A DNA stretch of 64,000 nt. It comes from a virus. The notes under the pieces were generated by a model that saw nothing but the letters and a program-made list of their open reading frames with translations, searched no databases and was not told the DNA's origin. Of the stretch, positions 24,101 through 33,059 are shown one piece after another; positions within the stretch are counted from its first letter, which is position 1, and each line of letters opens with the position of its first letter. Both the position numbers and the translations under genes were made by a program. The stretch covers positions 1 to 64,000 of the IMG/VR virus record IMGVR_UViG_3300009370_000009; one strand, written 5' to 3'.

Positions 24101-26128
24101 GCTGTTATTGAAATTGTAAAAGCGATGGTTGCTTTGTTTAAGGGTGATTTCTCTCAGGTTTGGGTGCATGTTAAGAGAGCTGCTGGTGCCGCCTTGCTTG
24201 GCCTTGTAAGCATGGTTGATGGCGTATTCAATTTCATAATAGATAAACTTGCTTGGTTTGTTGATCGGGCGGCTAGTGTGGTCGGATGGTTTAATGATTC
24301 TTGGGCTGATGGGTTGCGTGCTGCCGCCGAGGGGTTGCGTGATTTTGGAACGACAGCTGTAGATGGCATGCGGGATCAGATAGCAGAATTGAGTGGTATT
24401 TCGGCGGAAGAACTTATAGGAATTAGGTCCAGCGATGTAAGAAGTATTGGTGAAGAGTTGGGTGGAGTTCTTGGTTCTGGGGTTGCCGATGGGTTTGAAG
24501 ACGAGATGGAGTTTGCTGCTCCTGGGATGCATCAGGCTATTAATGATGCAGCGAAAGAGGGGCGGGAGGCTGCTGAAACATTTGCTGATGGCTTTACGTC
24601 TGCTTTTGCTAAGTTTGTTAAGGAAATGGAAAAGGCCATTAGGAAGATGGTTGGCGACGCTAAGGCTTTGGTTCTTGATGCGTTTGATAGTCAAACAGAG
24701 AGTGTTGTGGCAGCGTATGATGCTCAGATTGATGCTATTAACGCTGTTATTAAAGAGGAAGAGCGTCTGTCTAAGGAGGTTGCTTATCAGACGAAGCGTC
24801 GTGAACAGATTAGAGATATGGCCCTTAGGAATGATTCGTATCGTCGGAATAGGGCTTTGGCTATCTATGAGGGGCGGATTGGTGATGCTCGCCAGTTGGA
24901 TCTTAAGGAGAGGAAGCAGAAGGAAGATGCTGACAAGAAGTTGTCGGATCTTGACACTAAGCGTAACGAAACTCTGCTGGATCAGCAACGTCAAGATACG
25001 ATAGAGAGGATTAATGAGCAGAAGAGGGCGTATCAGCAGTTACGTGATGATATGAAAACTGAGTTGGATGGTGTTCTTGAAGAGTTGACTAAGTTTAGTC
25101 CCAAGAATAAGGCTGAGTGGGCACAGATTGTAGATGATATTGATGCTGAGATCGTTAAACTTGTTGGCAGCGAAGAGGCTGAGGGTATCATGGGTAAACT
25201 TAGAGGTGAGATGGGGCCTAACATTTTCGACAGCATTGTGGAGGATGTTACTAGTGGTATGCGTGATGTTTACAACTGGACTCCTGCGGCTATGGAGGGG
25301 GATGGCCCGTTTGCATGGTTGTTTGATGAGTTTGATAAGGTTGAGGAAGAGTTTGTTGCTTTTGAAACTAGGATTAAGGGTTGGAAGGATAGGTTGGAGC
25401 AGGCTTTATTGGGGGAGCAAGCGGGCACTCAGGAAGCCTTGATGATGGCGACTAAGGGTCTTGATAAAAATATTTATGGTCACATTATTTCTGGTCTGAC
25501 TGACCCGATCCGTGGCCCAGAGTATGGATCTGAGTTTGAGGCGAGAATGGCTGGTGCGCAAAATTGGGCAAATTATTTAAATGAGTCTCGTGTTGCGAGA
25601 GCACAAGAAGGCGCAAAGGGAATACCAGACTATAAGTCTGAATTTGCAGCAAGAATGGGCGGTGCGCAAAACTGGGCAGATTATTTAGGTGGGGTAGTGG
25701 CTGGGATTCCGTCATGGTACACCGGCTCAGACTGGGAGCCTGACTATAAATATTATGGTGGTGCTATTAAAGCTCAGTATGGAAGGTATCTTGGCGGGTT
25801 TGGCTCGTCTATGATCCCTGTTATGGCTCATGGTGGCGAGTTTATGATGAGCGCTAAGGCTACTAGGCGTATTGGTGTTGGGGCTTTGAATAACATGAAT
25901 AGCTTTGGTAAACTTAGCGGTCCTAATGATGCTGGCGGGGGAGTGACTAATAACAGTAATAGTAATATTACTATCCATGTTGATACTTTTGTTGGGCAGC
26001 GTGAATGGTTTGAGAAGATGATGTCCGATTATAATATCCATGTTGCCCCAAGTTCTGAACGGGCTAGGGGTATTGAGAAGAGGACTGTGGGAAGCTATAC
26101 TGAGCGAAACACTAGATCCAGGGTCTGA
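21182..26128 (+). CDS. tape measure protein
   Basis: A 1648-residue protein, the longest in the window, directly after the chaperone. Residues about 150-330 match the TP901-type tape measure core (FEKLSESFGVSRD, ITDIATDFALVGMP, VSAAEGTVALRTGLLRL). Hydrophobic segments lie near 553-580 and 841-870, as expected of a protein that enters the host membrane. Residues 1166-1310 are a long charged helix, and 1443-1503 contain a tandem duplication (ARMAGAQNWANYL and ARMGGAQNWADYL). The C-terminus has the frequent motif PVMAHGGEFMM. By the usual 0.15 nm per residue, the tail would be about 245 nm long. It ends on TGATG with the next gene. Confidence 0.9.
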   Translation: MAANESIIKIRGDATDAISAFQALAAATVKSYQATEKAADTFKELRDNQRAMAKTAKISGAMIKDLDKNINKYAKSTGASVKEIKKLKGGLRNINSSFGTASMRAHQFAMDLKGVGLAIRNSGKNLQFMGRSIMIGMLPFANAISKASSFARALEQAEIRFIKITGLTRGAGDDFEKLFGQFEKLSESFGVSRDLITDIATDFALVGMPISEVDTLVRASNELAILGQIDVGPAKEILTSTVFAMRNMATLRGETLSFNDAIKQATGQMYLFNIVNNNTAMAISDMADAIPKLVPITVQFGLTVTEAAGALAAMKASGVSAAEGTVALRTGLLRLTSLTKQADEKVEEARKTLKKFNFEAGVGIETLANFGQSLLSIRRELGDASAFDIVKNILGIRQTAKVQLFVMDMQAAENQIQVVTDAMRELGGQEVFGSQQVSNMTEFARASRVPSEGMKKAADELLKDSKKMENVTSQFLRSLIIQMSGVENAQKSSMEEMQKVLESDAFKMQQARTAMKNALTEIGGLVNRMVVDHILPIVNKWIDAFRAIPDGVKKIIVIIAALVASFGPLLYMLAIMKMAFGQTMQIMAGAVGRFFSGFTAAGRAATVAANEQAFSVEMLALAHKHSTAAIVQNTAAKAENLGVLSAAHGLHIKEAASKEMAALATQMDTVAAHANTVAHRENISVRAVNAFNKHIGRTAFGRGVAGAARMAMHPARSIRKGALGVKRFMYGARGGVMPFGAGGRAGAALHSRTVGNVRKFQMGRTIRKAHMATAPAWRGPMAAPGSIPGALGSGQFKRAGEMAKSRGMFSGLKKQATGFIGVIKKIGPLLKLMLSPIAMAKKILMFFNPWALAFTVLLGTIAAVWITIKNNWVTFRAAVEPGLEALRAAWDSIKSALGSVMDAVFQLFNRLSFGAKEGADQGTTLGKVFGAVFKGIALALQGIAGLFKLVAKAISLAMDVVTPVINFFLGQLTAVIEIVKAMVALFKGDFSQVWVHVKRAAGAALLGLVSMVDGVFNFIIDKLAWFVDRAASVVGWFNDSWADGLRAAAEGLRDFGTTAVDGMRDQIAELSGISAEELIGIRSSDVRSIGEELGGVLGSGVADGFEDEMEFAAPGMHQAINDAAKEGREAAETFADGFTSAFAKFVKEMEKAIRKMVGDAKALVLDAFDSQTESVVAAYDAQIDAINAVIKEEERLSKEVAYQTKRREQIRDMALRNDSYRRNRALAIYEGRIGDARQLDLKERKQKEDADKKLSDLDTKRNETLLDQQRQDTIERINEQKRAYQQLRDDMKTELDGVLEELTKFSPKNKAEWAQIVDDIDAEIVKLVGSEEAEGIMGKLRGEMGPNIFDSIVEDVTSGMRDVYNWTPAAMEGDGPFAWLFDEFDKVEEEFVAFETRIKGWKDRLEQALLGEQAGTQEALMMATKGLDKNIYGHIISGLTDPIRGPEYGSEFEARMAGAQNWANYLNESRVARAQEGAKGIPDYKSEFAARMGGAQNWADYLGGVVAGIPSWYTGSDWEPDYKYYGGAIKAQYGRYLGGFGSSMIPVMAHGGEFMMSAKATRRIGVGALNNMNSFGKLSGPNDAGGGVTNNSNSNITIHVDTFVGQREWFEKMMSDYNIHVAPSSERARGIEKRTVGSYTERNTRSRV

Positions 26129-26604
26129 TGGCTACCGTAACTGGAATTGCTGAACTGTCGGCAACCGGTACGCTTCCTAAGATTAGGGTTAGTGGTGTCA
26201 ATACTTATGTTGACGTTTATAGGTTATGTAAACTTAATAATAAGATTTTAACCGCCCATAATAGAAAGTTTGGTATTGGGGTCAACTATGTGTACGATGA
26301 TGTGCAGTTGCTATCTGGTAATACCCGGAGGTTTCTTCGGGGCGTTAAGCAAACTTTCAATTTAGACTGGCAGTTTCTGCCGTCTAAGACTTCTAAGACG
26401 GTTGATGGCCAGTATGGTAGAGATTATTTGAAAAGTTTAGTCGGGAACCGGCAGATGTTGGAGTTCTTTGTTCAAGATAAACCTAATGATGCTGGATCTA
26501 CTTACACTGTTTTTATAGAGTCATACAATGAAGATCTAGTTCGTAGAGAACTCAACACGGGGACACACTTTTATAATGTTTCATTAGTGTTAAGGGAGAG
26601 TTAA
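26128..26604 (+). CDS. distal-tail-like protein, short paralogue
   Basis: A 158-residue protein right after the tape measure. After a short Thr/Gly/Ala start it has V.VYRLCKLNNKIL, NRKFGIGVNYVYDDV, NTRRF, F.LDWQFLPS, GRDYLKSL, YTVFIESYNEDLVRRE and a final FYNVSLVLRES. The same motifs, in the same order, form the C-terminal 170 residues of the next protein. A distal tail or baseplate-ring role is inferred from position; the start segment (TGIAELSATGTL) looks like a remnant of the 20-residue repeat of the next gene. Confidence 0.65.
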   Translation: MATVTGIAELSATGTLPKIRVSGVNTYVDVYRLCKLNNKILTAHNRKFGIGVNYVYDDVQLLSGNTRRFLRGVKQTFNLDWQFLPSKTSKTVDGQYGRDYLKSLVGNRQMLEFFVQDKPNDAGSTYTVFIESYNEDLVRRELNTGTHFYNVSLVLRES

Positions 26605-29388
26605 ATGGCTACAGCTTTTAATGACGGCTATAATTCGTTTACTCATCCGTTAACTTATTCATTCACTGGTACTACTCGAGAGATTGAGAGTGGCGCCATA
26701 ACTATTTCAGCGTCTGGTTCTGCTGTCACTGCTGCAACGTTGGTGGAGCATCTTGCTGCTGCGGTTATTGGTGCAGGTTCTGCTGTTATTGCGGCTTATG
26801 GTGAGCGGGTTGGCGTTTGTCAGATGTCGGGTTCTGGGTCTGTTTCTTGTGCGGCATCTAAGGTTGCTGTGGCTAGTTCTGCGGTGTCTGGTGCTGGTTC
26901 TGTTTCGGCTACGGGTATTGAGGAGTTGTTGGCTTCTTCGTCGCCGTCTGGTTCAGGTTCTGTGTCTGCGACGGCTTATGAGATAATCCATGCTTCTGTG
27001 GCGATTTCTGGTACGGGTTCGTCGGTTACGGTTGGTATTGAAGAGTTGTTGCCGACGGTTGCGTTGTCTGGTTCGGGGTCGGTGTCGTGTTCTGCGATGG
27101 AGATTCTGTTTGGTTCTGTTGCTATTTCTGGTACGGGTTCTTCTGTTACTGTTGGCATAGAGGAGTTGTTGCCAACGGTTACTATGTCTGGGACTGGTAC
27201 TTTGTCGTGTACTGGTATAGAGGTTCTTCTGGGTGCTGCATCGTTGTCTTGTTCGGGTTCTGCTGTTACTGTTGCTATTGAAGAGTTGTTGCCAACTGTG
27301 ACTTTGGCTGGGGCGGGCACTGTGTCTGCTACTGCAACGCCTATATTGTTCGCGTCTGCTGCTGTTTCGGGAGCCGGGGCGGTGTCGGCGTCTGCTGTTG
27401 AAATCTTGTATGCTTCTGCGGCACTATCTTGTTCTGGTTCTGCTGTATCTGTCGGGATGGAGGAACTGCTACCAGAGATTACTTTGTCTGGAACGGGTAC
27501 GCTTTCAGTTTCGCATTCTGGCATCCAGTATGCTTCGGCGGCTATTTCCGGGTCTGGTACTGCGGTGTCGGTTGCTGGTCTGATTGAATATGCTTCTTCT
27601 GCGATAATCGGTGTTGGTTCTACTCTGTCGGTGGCAATCGAGGTATTGCTTGATTCGACAACACTTGCCTGTACTGGAACTCTGTCAGCGACTGGTACGG
27701 AAGTTCTGCATGGCGCTTCAGCGGTTTCTGGTTCTGGTTCTGTGTCGTGCGTTCCGTTGGTGTTTAATGCTGGCGCTGTTGTATTGTCTGGATCTGGTTC
27801 TGTTGATGCGGATTATGGTACTGGTTTGTTCGCCAGTGCGGCTTTGGCTGGAAGTGGTTCTGCTGTTTCTGCAGCCGGTTTGATAGAGCATCTGGCTTCT
27901 GCTCTTGTTGGTGCTGGTTCTTCGTTTATTGCTGCTATGGGGATACGATTTGGTAATGCAACTGTTACTGCAAGCGGTAGTGTTGCTGCTACTGGAACAG
28001 AGATCAATCACCGTTCAGTTGCTGTGTCTGGGTCTGGTACGTTGTCTTGCGTTTCGCATGCTGTTAGACCTGGGTATCCTTCGGTTTTGGCCGGTTCTGG
28101 TTCTACTGCTGCTGTTGGTCGGGAAGAACTTCTGGGTGTGTCTGCGTCTAGTGGTTCTGGTAGCGTGTCGGGGACTTCGTATAAGATTAGGTATCTGTCG
28201 ATATCTATATCTGCTACTGGTTCGTCTCTGGCGGCGGGTAGGGAGGTTTTGTTTAATACTTCGGCTCAGTCTGGTATCGGATCTTTGGCTGCTGCCCCTG
28301 TTGTTGTCAAGAGTTTGAGTGCTGCTATATCTGGTAGTGGTTCGGTTGCAACTGATTATACCAGGCATGCTTTGTCAAGTTCTGCGTTCTCTGGTGCTGG
28401 ATCTGTTTCTTCTTCTGGTACTGAGGTGTTGTTTGGTAGTGTTGCTCCTATATCTGTTGGTTCTACGGCTACGGTTGGGAGTGAGGTGCTGTTAGCTACT
28501 TCTACGATATCGGGTGCCGGTTCTGTTTCTGTTACTGGTACGGAGGTTGTGTTTGCCAGTGCGTCGTTGTCTGGTTCTGGCACCGTTCCTGATGTTGCGT
28601 GCAGCAAGATTGCTGTTGGGTCTTCTGGCCCTGTTGCGGGTTCTGGTTTGGTTGCGGTTATCGCTAGGGAAGTTTTGTTGGTGGCGAAGGAGTTGTCTGG
28701 GTCTGGTTCTGTTCCTGCTGTGTCATCAACGGCGGATCGGATAGTTGATCCTCCAGCCATGTCGGGTGCAGGAGCCGTGACTGCTGTTGGGGAGATTCAG
28801 ATTGTGGCTTCTCCTACGTTGTCTGGTTCTGGATCGATTAGTGTTGTGGTTACTCAGATTGGGAGAGCGGTTCTTAGTGCTGATAGAAGCAAAGTTGGTG
28901 TGATGGATGATTGGCTGTACCTTATGCGTCTTGATAATAATCCTATAACTGAGCAAAATAGGAAATTTGGGATTTCTGAAAAGTTTAATTCTGTGTCTAC
29001 GGTTAGTAGGGCAGATGGGAATACTAACAGGTTTTTCCCAACAGATTACAATAAGAAGGTATTTAAGTTTACTTGGAAGTTTATAGCAAACGACAAGCAG
29101 GGTAATTTCGATTTCTTGAATGGGCGTGATTATTTGAAGTCTGTTGCTGATGCCGATTCGATTCATACTCTTGGTTTGCGTAGTGCAACGAGTTCGGTAT
29201 TTGATGCTGATGGGGATTACAGTGTTGTGGTAAAATCATATAGTGAGAATCTTGTCCGTAGGGCGGTTGTTACTGATACTGTTGATGGTGTTGTGTCTGA
29301 TGATGCTGAGATTGGGACGCCGTTGAATAGTGATAGTAAGTATGGTAAATATTTTTGGGATGTTACTATGGAGTTTGAAGAGGTATGA
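26605..29388 (+). CDS. distal-tail-like protein with 36 copies of a 20-residue repeat
   Basis: A 927-residue protein. Residues 1-33 are a unique start. Residues 34-758 are 36 consecutive repeats, nearly all 20 residues long, with consensus (V/I/L)SGSGSVS(A/V).G.E.LLAS.A: a small-residue turn SGSG, a beta strand, a variable position pair, a second strand or hydrophobic patch. Residues 760-927 are the distal-tail-like domain shared with 26128-26604 (QNRKFGISEKF, NTNRFFP, GRDYLKSV, YSENLVRR, FWDVTMEFEE). The regular period suggests a beta-solenoid shaft or a rigid fibre projecting from the tail tip. Function of the repeat is unknown. Confidence 0.75.
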   Translation: MATAFNDGYNSFTHPLTYSFTGTTREIESGAITISASGSAVTAATLVEHLAAAVIGAGSAVIAAYGERVGVCQMSGSGSVSCAASKVAVASSAVSGAGSVSATGIEELLASSSPSGSGSVSATAYEIIHASVAISGTGSSVTVGIEELLPTVALSGSGSVSCSAMEILFGSVAISGTGSSVTVGIEELLPTVTMSGTGTLSCTGIEVLLGAASLSCSGSAVTVAIEELLPTVTLAGAGTVSATATPILFASAAVSGAGAVSASAVEILYASAALSCSGSAVSVGMEELLPEITLSGTGTLSVSHSGIQYASAAISGSGTAVSVAGLIEYASSAIIGVGSTLSVAIEVLLDSTTLACTGTLSATGTEVLHGASAVSGSGSVSCVPLVFNAGAVVLSGSGSVDADYGTGLFASAALAGSGSAVSAAGLIEHLASALVGAGSSFIAAMGIRFGNATVTASGSVAATGTEINHRSVAVSGSGTLSCVSHAVRPGYPSVLAGSGSTAAVGREELLGVSASSGSGSVSGTSYKIRYLSISISATGSSLAAGREVLFNTSAQSGIGSLAAAPVVVKSLSAAISGSGSVATDYTRHALSSSAFSGAGSVSSSGTEVLFGSVAPISVGSTATVGSEVLLATSTISGAGSVSVTGTEVVFASASLSGSGTVPDVACSKIAVGSSGPVAGSGLVAVIAREVLLVAKELSGSGSVPAVSSTADRIVDPPAMSGAGAVTAVGEIQIVASPTLSGSGSISVVVTQIGRAVLSADRSKVGVMDDWLYLMRLDNNPITEQNRKFGISEKFNSVSTVSRADGNTNRFFPTDYNKKVFKFTWKFIANDKQGNFDFLNGRDYLKSVADADSIHTLGLRSATSSVFDADGDYSVVVKSYSENLVRRAVVTDTVDGVVSDDAEIGTPLNSDSKYGKYFWDVTMEFEEV
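26704..28878 (+). repeat. 60-bp coding repeat array, 36 units
   Basis: Units of about 60 bases (20 codons), exceptions being 19, 21 or 22 codons at units 23, 29, 30, 32 and 34. The turn is coded mostly by tctggttctggttct-like DNA. Alternating pairs such as VGIEELLPTV recur every second unit among units 6-13, so the array probably grew by duplication of two-unit blocks. Confidence 0.75.
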
Positions 29389-32300
29389 TTACTGTAAATG
29401 ACCAGGGGACAGCGTTGAGTTCTGCTTTCGATACGGCTACGGCGTCGGGGGTTCAGCAGGTTTTGCCTAAGATTATTGCTGAGTGGAGGAATTCTAAGAC
29501 TTTAGATAATGTTGCTGTGACTGTTACGCCTTCGTCGGAGGATTATACTGATTCTGAGAAGGCGGATGGGGAGGTTGGAGATTATTTTGATGGTAGGCAG
29601 GTCACTAATGGGTGGAATAGGCAGGCTACAACTTGGGCTGTTGCCGGCGATAAGGATGTTGATGGTTTAACGATTCGTGCTGATGGCACATGGCATGCGA
29701 TGCCGGAAAAGAATGATGGGGCGACAGAGTTTGGTTGGCGTGCGAAGAATGCTACTAACTCGTCTGGCGTGTATTCAACTGAGCCGGTTGTAACAATGAC
29801 TTTTGATCAGGAAAAAATAAACTATATTGATGTTTATACTTCTGAGTATTCTGGCGCTGTCAAAGAGTATACTTTGCAATATAAGGATTCAAACGGAACT
29901 TATCAGAATGTTGTTACGAACCATGTTTTATCTAAGGGCACTCACACTTATAGGCACACGCTGAATTCTGGTAACACGCTGGATGTGCAGGGAGTTAAAC
30001 TGACAGTACATAAGACTCAGAATGGATCAGATCACGCAAGGATTAATGAAATAAATCCTGTATATGAAACAGATATTAGTGATAAGGTTGTAAGTTGCAG
30101 CACTGCAAAGAATAGGGAGATACATGATACTACTTTGCCTTTGGGTGGGATTGCAGCTAATGAGTTTTCTATGACGTTGGATAATCACGATCATAGTTTT
30201 ACTATTGGTAATAATAAGTTGTATGGCGGTTATATAAATAAAGATGTTAAGTTTACTATTTCTATGGGTTGGAGGACTTCTGAGAATCCTGATGTTTTTG
30301 AATATGTAAATTGTGGTACTTACTGGGCTGATGAGTGGAAGCAGTCTAGTAATATGACGATGGAGGTTAGGGCTAGAGATTTTACTAGGTTCATGACTGA
30401 TGTGGCTATTGATGGTGGGTTTATTGTTGAAAACTCTGATGCGGGTGCTGCTCTGAGAACTCTGGTGACGCAGAAGAACTTCCCACGGGCTGACTTCCAG
30501 TCTCTGTATCCGTATCGAAAGGCGGTTAGGGAGGATGGGGCGATTGCCCACTTCCGCTTCTCAGAGGGGGTCGGTGACGGGACCGCGAGCGGTACAGACT
30601 CCATTACCCCCTCTAATGGCCTCGTAGCCCGCTGGTGGGCCTTACAGGAGGTCTCAGAGCATATTATGGAGGTCCAGAAGGCGCAGAATCCTGACACGTT
30701 GGTGTTCCAGACTCAGATTCCGTCCCTTTCGGGGAGGGAGTTGATTGACTACACTAGGTCACCGAATGTAACTGAAAATAGTTTGGAAAATGCTGCGACA
30801 ACTAATAATGCCATAGATTTCGATAACCGAACGATAGGCGGGCAGACAGATTATTATCATGCCGTATTCGATGGATTTTTCATTCCTCCAAGTAGTAACA
30901 ATTATCAGTTTAAAGTCACTGTCGCTAATGGCGGGTTTAGGTTGTATATTGGGGGAAATTCGTCTAGAACGATATACGAGTCTGGTAAGGGAAGCGAGAC
31001 TTTGCGTAGGGATATGGATACGCATAAGGGCTATTTGAGATTGGACAAGTTGTTCAAGTCGTCTGATAATTATACTACTGATAGTATTTATCTTTATGCT
31101 GGGCGACCTGTACCTATTAGGGTTGAGGCTTTTCATGCTGATGGTACATTTGATTTCAAGGTAGAGCGCAATATTGGTGGCGGTTCTTTTTCGGCAATTA
31201 CGAATACGGAGACTAGGACTGAGGTTGCATTTGACGTTATTGGATCTAGGAATGATTTCGTTGCCACTAATAACTATTCGTCAGATATTAGAAATCATGG
31301 CACATATTCTGGTGATCCGTTGCTTCGCAAACCTGGTGGTTTAACTTCGGATCGGGAAGATCATGCTGTTCAGTTTGATCATACTAGTGGAAGCGACGAT
31401 TATGTTACTATTCCATATGACTTATCTCTTGACCTTACCAATAATACTAGTAGCAACTATACTGGCGAGTTTAGTCTTGAAGCATATGTAAACTTTACTG
31501 CATTTGTATCGGGTCAAGGTGTTTATGCCGGCAATATGGATAATGCAACATCTGGTACTGGGACTAAGGGTGTTGGGTTGTATTGGAAGAGTTCGAGTCG
31601 TGGGGTTAAGTTTATCAATAGTTCAGGGACGATGCATCAGGCATCTGTTACTGCGGCTGGGGCAATAGATAGCTGGGTTCACGTTGTCGCTACATACGAT
31701 GGTACAGATTTAAAGTATTATGAGAATGGGGTCTTGAAGGATACGGCGACGAGCGTTGGCGCCCCGGCAGGTTGGTCTAGTCAGGATTTCTTGCTTGGTA
31801 AGCATACTTATGGGTCTACAAGCACTACTCATTTCCGTGGGTATTTCGATGAGTTTGCTATTTACCGAAAGGCGCTGACGGCAGATCAGGTGCGGGATCA
31901 TTATTATATTACCACTATGTCTGAGTTGAGGATTCATCCGTATCTGTTTGGCAATCAGAATGCTTTTGAGATTGCAGGTCAGATTGCTACTGGTGATTTG
32001 GGCATGTTTTATTTCGATGAGTTTGGGAAGTTCAGGTACGATCACTTCTATAGACTTCACGAGGCAGCCATTACGGATCACGCTGTGTCTCAGGCCACTC
32101 TGAGCGATTCTTCTAATATTGAGAATGCGGAGAGGCGTATCGAATTGCTTGCGAATAAGGTTACAGTGGTAGTTAATCCTACTATCAAAAAGAATATAGG
32201 AATTAACTCGTTGTGGAGGGCGCCTAATAATCATAGTGTTACAGTTACGAAACTTGCTAGCGATCCGTTATCTGCTTCTGCCACTCAAATGTTGGTTGAT

Positions 32301-33059
32301 AATATCTCAGATCCACCGTGGCCGGAAAAGGGGTATGTGAAAATAAATTCAGAAATTATTAAGTATGATTCGACTACTGGAAGCCAGTTGTTAGAACTTA
32401 CTAGGGGCCAGTTTGGAACTACTGCTGCTGAACATGCACGACTTTCTATTGTTAGAGAGACGAAGTTTTACCAGTTTGGTTGGACGCAGGCCCCTGCTGT
32501 TGATATTAAAGATCCATTTATTGCTGCTATAGAGTTTGAAAACCCAGATTTGGTTGAAATTGAGAGATTTATTAAAAAACCTTATTCTGGTGAAATAGTT
32601 ATTTCGGCCACAACTGATGTCCCGATTGAATCCAACTCTGGACAAGTAGTGTTGTTGGATGGAAAGAATGAGTACACTGGCGTTGAGTATTTCACCTCTA
32701 TTGCGGGGGTGGCAATTTCTGATGCCGGCGCAACTTCTGAGGTGAATAGCAAGAGTGCTAACTATTCTGATAGTATTAGAAAATACGGTTTGAAAGAGAT
32801 AAAGATAAATAACAGGTTCTTTTCTGATGAGGATTACGCTCAAAGGATAGCTGACTTTCTGATTAGCAAGATGGAAAATGGGTCACCAATATTGGATGTG
32901 AATGTGATATCTATGCCTAGGCTTCAATTGGGTGATCGTGTCACGATTTCTAGCCTAGAGCAGCTTGGGATTTCCAATCGTGACTACTGGGTTATTGAGT
33001 CTAAAATAGAGTATACTGGAGGAGTGAAGCAAAAACTTACTCTTAGGGAGGTTTCCTGA
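29385..33059 (+). CDS. tail hub protein with embedded lectin-like domains
   Basis: A 1224-residue protein starting on ATGA. Residues about 60-230 look like a discoidin/F5-8C-type sandwich (WHAMPEK, INYIDVYTSEYSG, EYTLQYKDSNGTYQ). Residues 235-360 and 860-1224 are hub-like (EFSMTLDNHDHSF; VKINSEIIKYDS, LTRGQFGTTAAEH, LQLGDRVTISS, KQKLTLREVS). Inserted between are a PA14-like domain (488-595: AVFDGFFIPPSSNNYQFKV, GGFRLYIGG) and a LamG/concanavalin-type domain (658-840: FSLEAYVNFTAF, WVHVVATYDGTDLKYYENG, GYFDEFAIYRKAL). It probably forms the tail-tip hub with carbohydrate-binding insertions. A visibly G+C-rich patch at 30470-30735 (residues 362-450) suggests imported DNA. Confidence 0.7.
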   Translation: MITVNDQGTALSSAFDTATASGVQQVLPKIIAEWRNSKTLDNVAVTVTPSSEDYTDSEKADGEVGDYFDGRQVTNGWNRQATTWAVAGDKDVDGLTIRADGTWHAMPEKNDGATEFGWRAKNATNSSGVYSTEPVVTMTFDQEKINYIDVYTSEYSGAVKEYTLQYKDSNGTYQNVVTNHVLSKGTHTYRHTLNSGNTLDVQGVKLTVHKTQNGSDHARINEINPVYETDISDKVVSCSTAKNREIHDTTLPLGGIAANEFSMTLDNHDHSFTIGNNKLYGGYINKDVKFTISMGWRTSENPDVFEYVNCGTYWADEWKQSSNMTMEVRARDFTRFMTDVAIDGGFIVENSDAGAALRTLVTQKNFPRADFQSLYPYRKAVREDGAIAHFRFSEGVGDGTASGTDSITPSNGLVARWWALQEVSEHIMEVQKAQNPDTLVFQTQIPSLSGRELIDYTRSPNVTENSLENAATTNNAIDFDNRTIGGQTDYYHAVFDGFFIPPSSNNYQFKVTVANGGFRLYIGGNSSRTIYESGKGSETLRRDMDTHKGYLRLDKLFKSSDNYTTDSIYLYAGRPVPIRVEAFHADGTFDFKVERNIGGGSFSAITNTETRTEVAFDVIGSRNDFVATNNYSSDIRNHGTYSGDPLLRKPGGLTSDREDHAVQFDHTSGSDDYVTIPYDLSLDLTNNTSSNYTGEFSLEAYVNFTAFVSGQGVYAGNMDNATSGTGTKGVGLYWKSSSRGVKFINSSGTMHQASVTAAGAIDSWVHVVATYDGTDLKYYENGVLKDTATSVGAPAGWSSQDFLLGKHTYGSTSTTHFRGYFDEFAIYRKALTADQVRDHYYITTMSELRIHPYLFGNQNAFEIAGQIATGDLGMFYFDEFGKFRYDHFYRLHEAAITDHAVSQATLSDSSNIENAERRIELLANKVTVVVNPTIKKNIGINSLWRAPNNHSVTVTKLASDPLSASATQMLVDNISDPPWPEKGYVKINSEIIKYDSTTGSQLLELTRGQFGTTAAEHARLSIVRETKFYQFGWTQAPAVDIKDPFIAAIEFENPDLVEIERFIKKPYSGEIVISATTDVPIESNSGQVVLLDGKNEYTGVEYFTSIAGVAISDAGATSEVNSKSANYSDSIRKYGLKEIKINNRFFSDEDYAQRIADFLISKMENGSPILDVNVISMPRLQLGDRVTISSLEQLGISNRDYWVIESKIEYTGGVKQKLTLREVS

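Noticed and set aside
24086-24994. 302-codon open frame on the minus strand inside the tape measure gene
   Set aside because: It mirrors tape measure codons, has Ser/Leu/Asn-rich non-globular sequence, no ribosome site, and all other genes are on the plus strand.
26976-27524. 182-codon minus-strand frame across the repeat array
   Set aside because: It is the antisense of the 60-bp repeats; repetitiveness carries over and gives long open frames on both strands without being a gene.
26704-28878. Possible CRISPR-like array
   Set aside because: The 60-base periodicity is coding (20 codons) with no distinct spacers, and lies in one long reading frame.
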